From Glomus cerebriforme (lineage: Eukaryota > Glomeromycota > Glomeromycetes > Glomerales > Glomeraceae), in NCBI GenBank assembly GCA_003550305.1, contig QKYT01000253.1, forward strand, positions 27,905 through 45,067: a stretch of 17,163 nt of DNA, given 5' to 3'. Of this stretch, positions 16,803 to 17,163 are shown in pieces (position 1 is the stretch's first letter; each line of letters opens with the position of its first letter). A model generated the notes under the pieces. It ran no database searches and was not told the origin of the DNA. It saw only the letters and a list, made by a program, of their open reading frames with translations. Position numbers and translations under genes: made by a program.

Positions 16803-16928
16803 GGTACGATATTATATGAAAGGTAAGGTATGATTAATTATATACAAGTACGATCAATTGTGTATAGGTACGATTCAAATCATACCGATATAGCTAATAA
16901 TTGATGATGATCATTTTTTCGGTACGAT
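16803..16928 (+). repeat. degenerate ~20-bp tandem repeats built on GGTACGAT
   Basis: GGTACGAT or a one-base variant starts at 16803, 16827, 16847, 16867 and 16921. Between 16827 and 16886 three units follow each other at exactly 20 bp (GGTATGATTAATTATATACA and two variants). The third unit is itself an inverted repeat (GGTACGATT…AATCATACC, 16867-16886). The array separates the kinase remnant from the next possible gene. Confidence 0.6.
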
Positions 16929-17094
16929 AGAGATTTTTTTTTTTTAATTATTTTCAATTCATACCTGCAAATCACAATAATTTATCATTGGATTTTTTAT
17001 ATATAATGAGTTTGCTGATTGGAAAAAAAATTTTCACTCTATCTTCTTGATTAATTTTTTCCTCATTATTTTCACTATTATATAACATATAATT

Positions 17095-17163
17095 ATGTCT
17101 ACATTATCTGAATATATTTATTTAGAGGAATTCGATGAACCATTAGAATATAATCCTTTTATA
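17095..17163 (+). CDS. start of a possible gene cut by the window edge
   Basis: An ATG at 17095 opens 23 codons (MSTLSEYIYLEEFDEPLEYN…) to the edge without a stop. The acidic, tyrosine-rich start reads like real protein, and the preceding 55 bases (TTTTTTCCTCATTATTTTCAC) are pyrimidine-rich like the leaders of other genes here. Too little is visible to name a family. Confidence 0.4.
   Translation, partial: MSTLSEYIYLEEFDEPLEYNPFI

Noticed and set aside
16867..16886. GGTACGATTCAAATC resembles a tRNA T-arm
   Set aside because: No acceptor stem, anticodon arm or correct spacing; it fits the 20-bp repeat array instead.

Overview
The window is AT-rich eukaryotic DNA. It has short GT..AG introns of about 70-90 nt, A/T-ending codons and long gene-poor spacers with A/T homopolymers. 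The gene families point to an arbuscular mycorrhizal fungus (Glomeromycotina, most like Rhizophagus irregularis): intronless F-box/LRR-like proteins of about 470-480 residues, tyrosine-kinase-like (TKL) kinase fragments carrying the lineage-typical 'WTSxN..ID.FI' linker, and an MLKL/HeLo-like N-terminal helical domain ending in an 'EQRRIDEE' motif. The assignment rests on recognising these families by eye. No search was run.

Layout. 1-2770 is gene-poor; it holds a possible scrap of decayed coding sequence at the left edge and a strong 19-bp inverted repeat whose loop contains an N. 2859-3210 (+) is a broken TKL kinase fragment. 4378-5619 (+) is a five-repeat Myb/SANT protein that very probably has a second exon (intron 5473-5553). 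The same frame continues, with two in-frame stops, through a further plausible intron to 6072, so the gene may once have been longer. 7030-8174 (+) is an unrecognised three-exon gene with internal repeats. 8175-9721 is a long spacer. 9722-9857 (-) is an F-box relic, followed by two intact minus-strand F-box paralogues at 10094-11539 and 13130-14536.

The right end is a patch of rearranged debris. It holds a Helitron-like 3' terminus (14702-14730) and an F-box relic at 15389-15541 (+) with what appears to be a 37-bp internal micro-inversion. Next come a disrupted HeLo/MLKL-like domain (15621-16136, -), the tail of a TKL kinase (16359-16781, -) and a short degenerate 20-bp tandem repeat. The first 23 codons of a possible new gene run off the window at 17163.

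How the parts relate. There is no operon-like or cluster-like pathway. The picture is birth and death of three expanded fungal families: F-box substrate adaptors for SCF ubiquitin ligases, TKL kinases and HeLo-type domains, probably helped by mobile DNA. The Myb protein is a likely nuclear DNA-binding factor. I found no convincing new multi-gene system. The most unusual items are the micro-inverted F-box relic, the Myb reading frame that runs on beyond its stop, and the repeat-bearing orphan gene.
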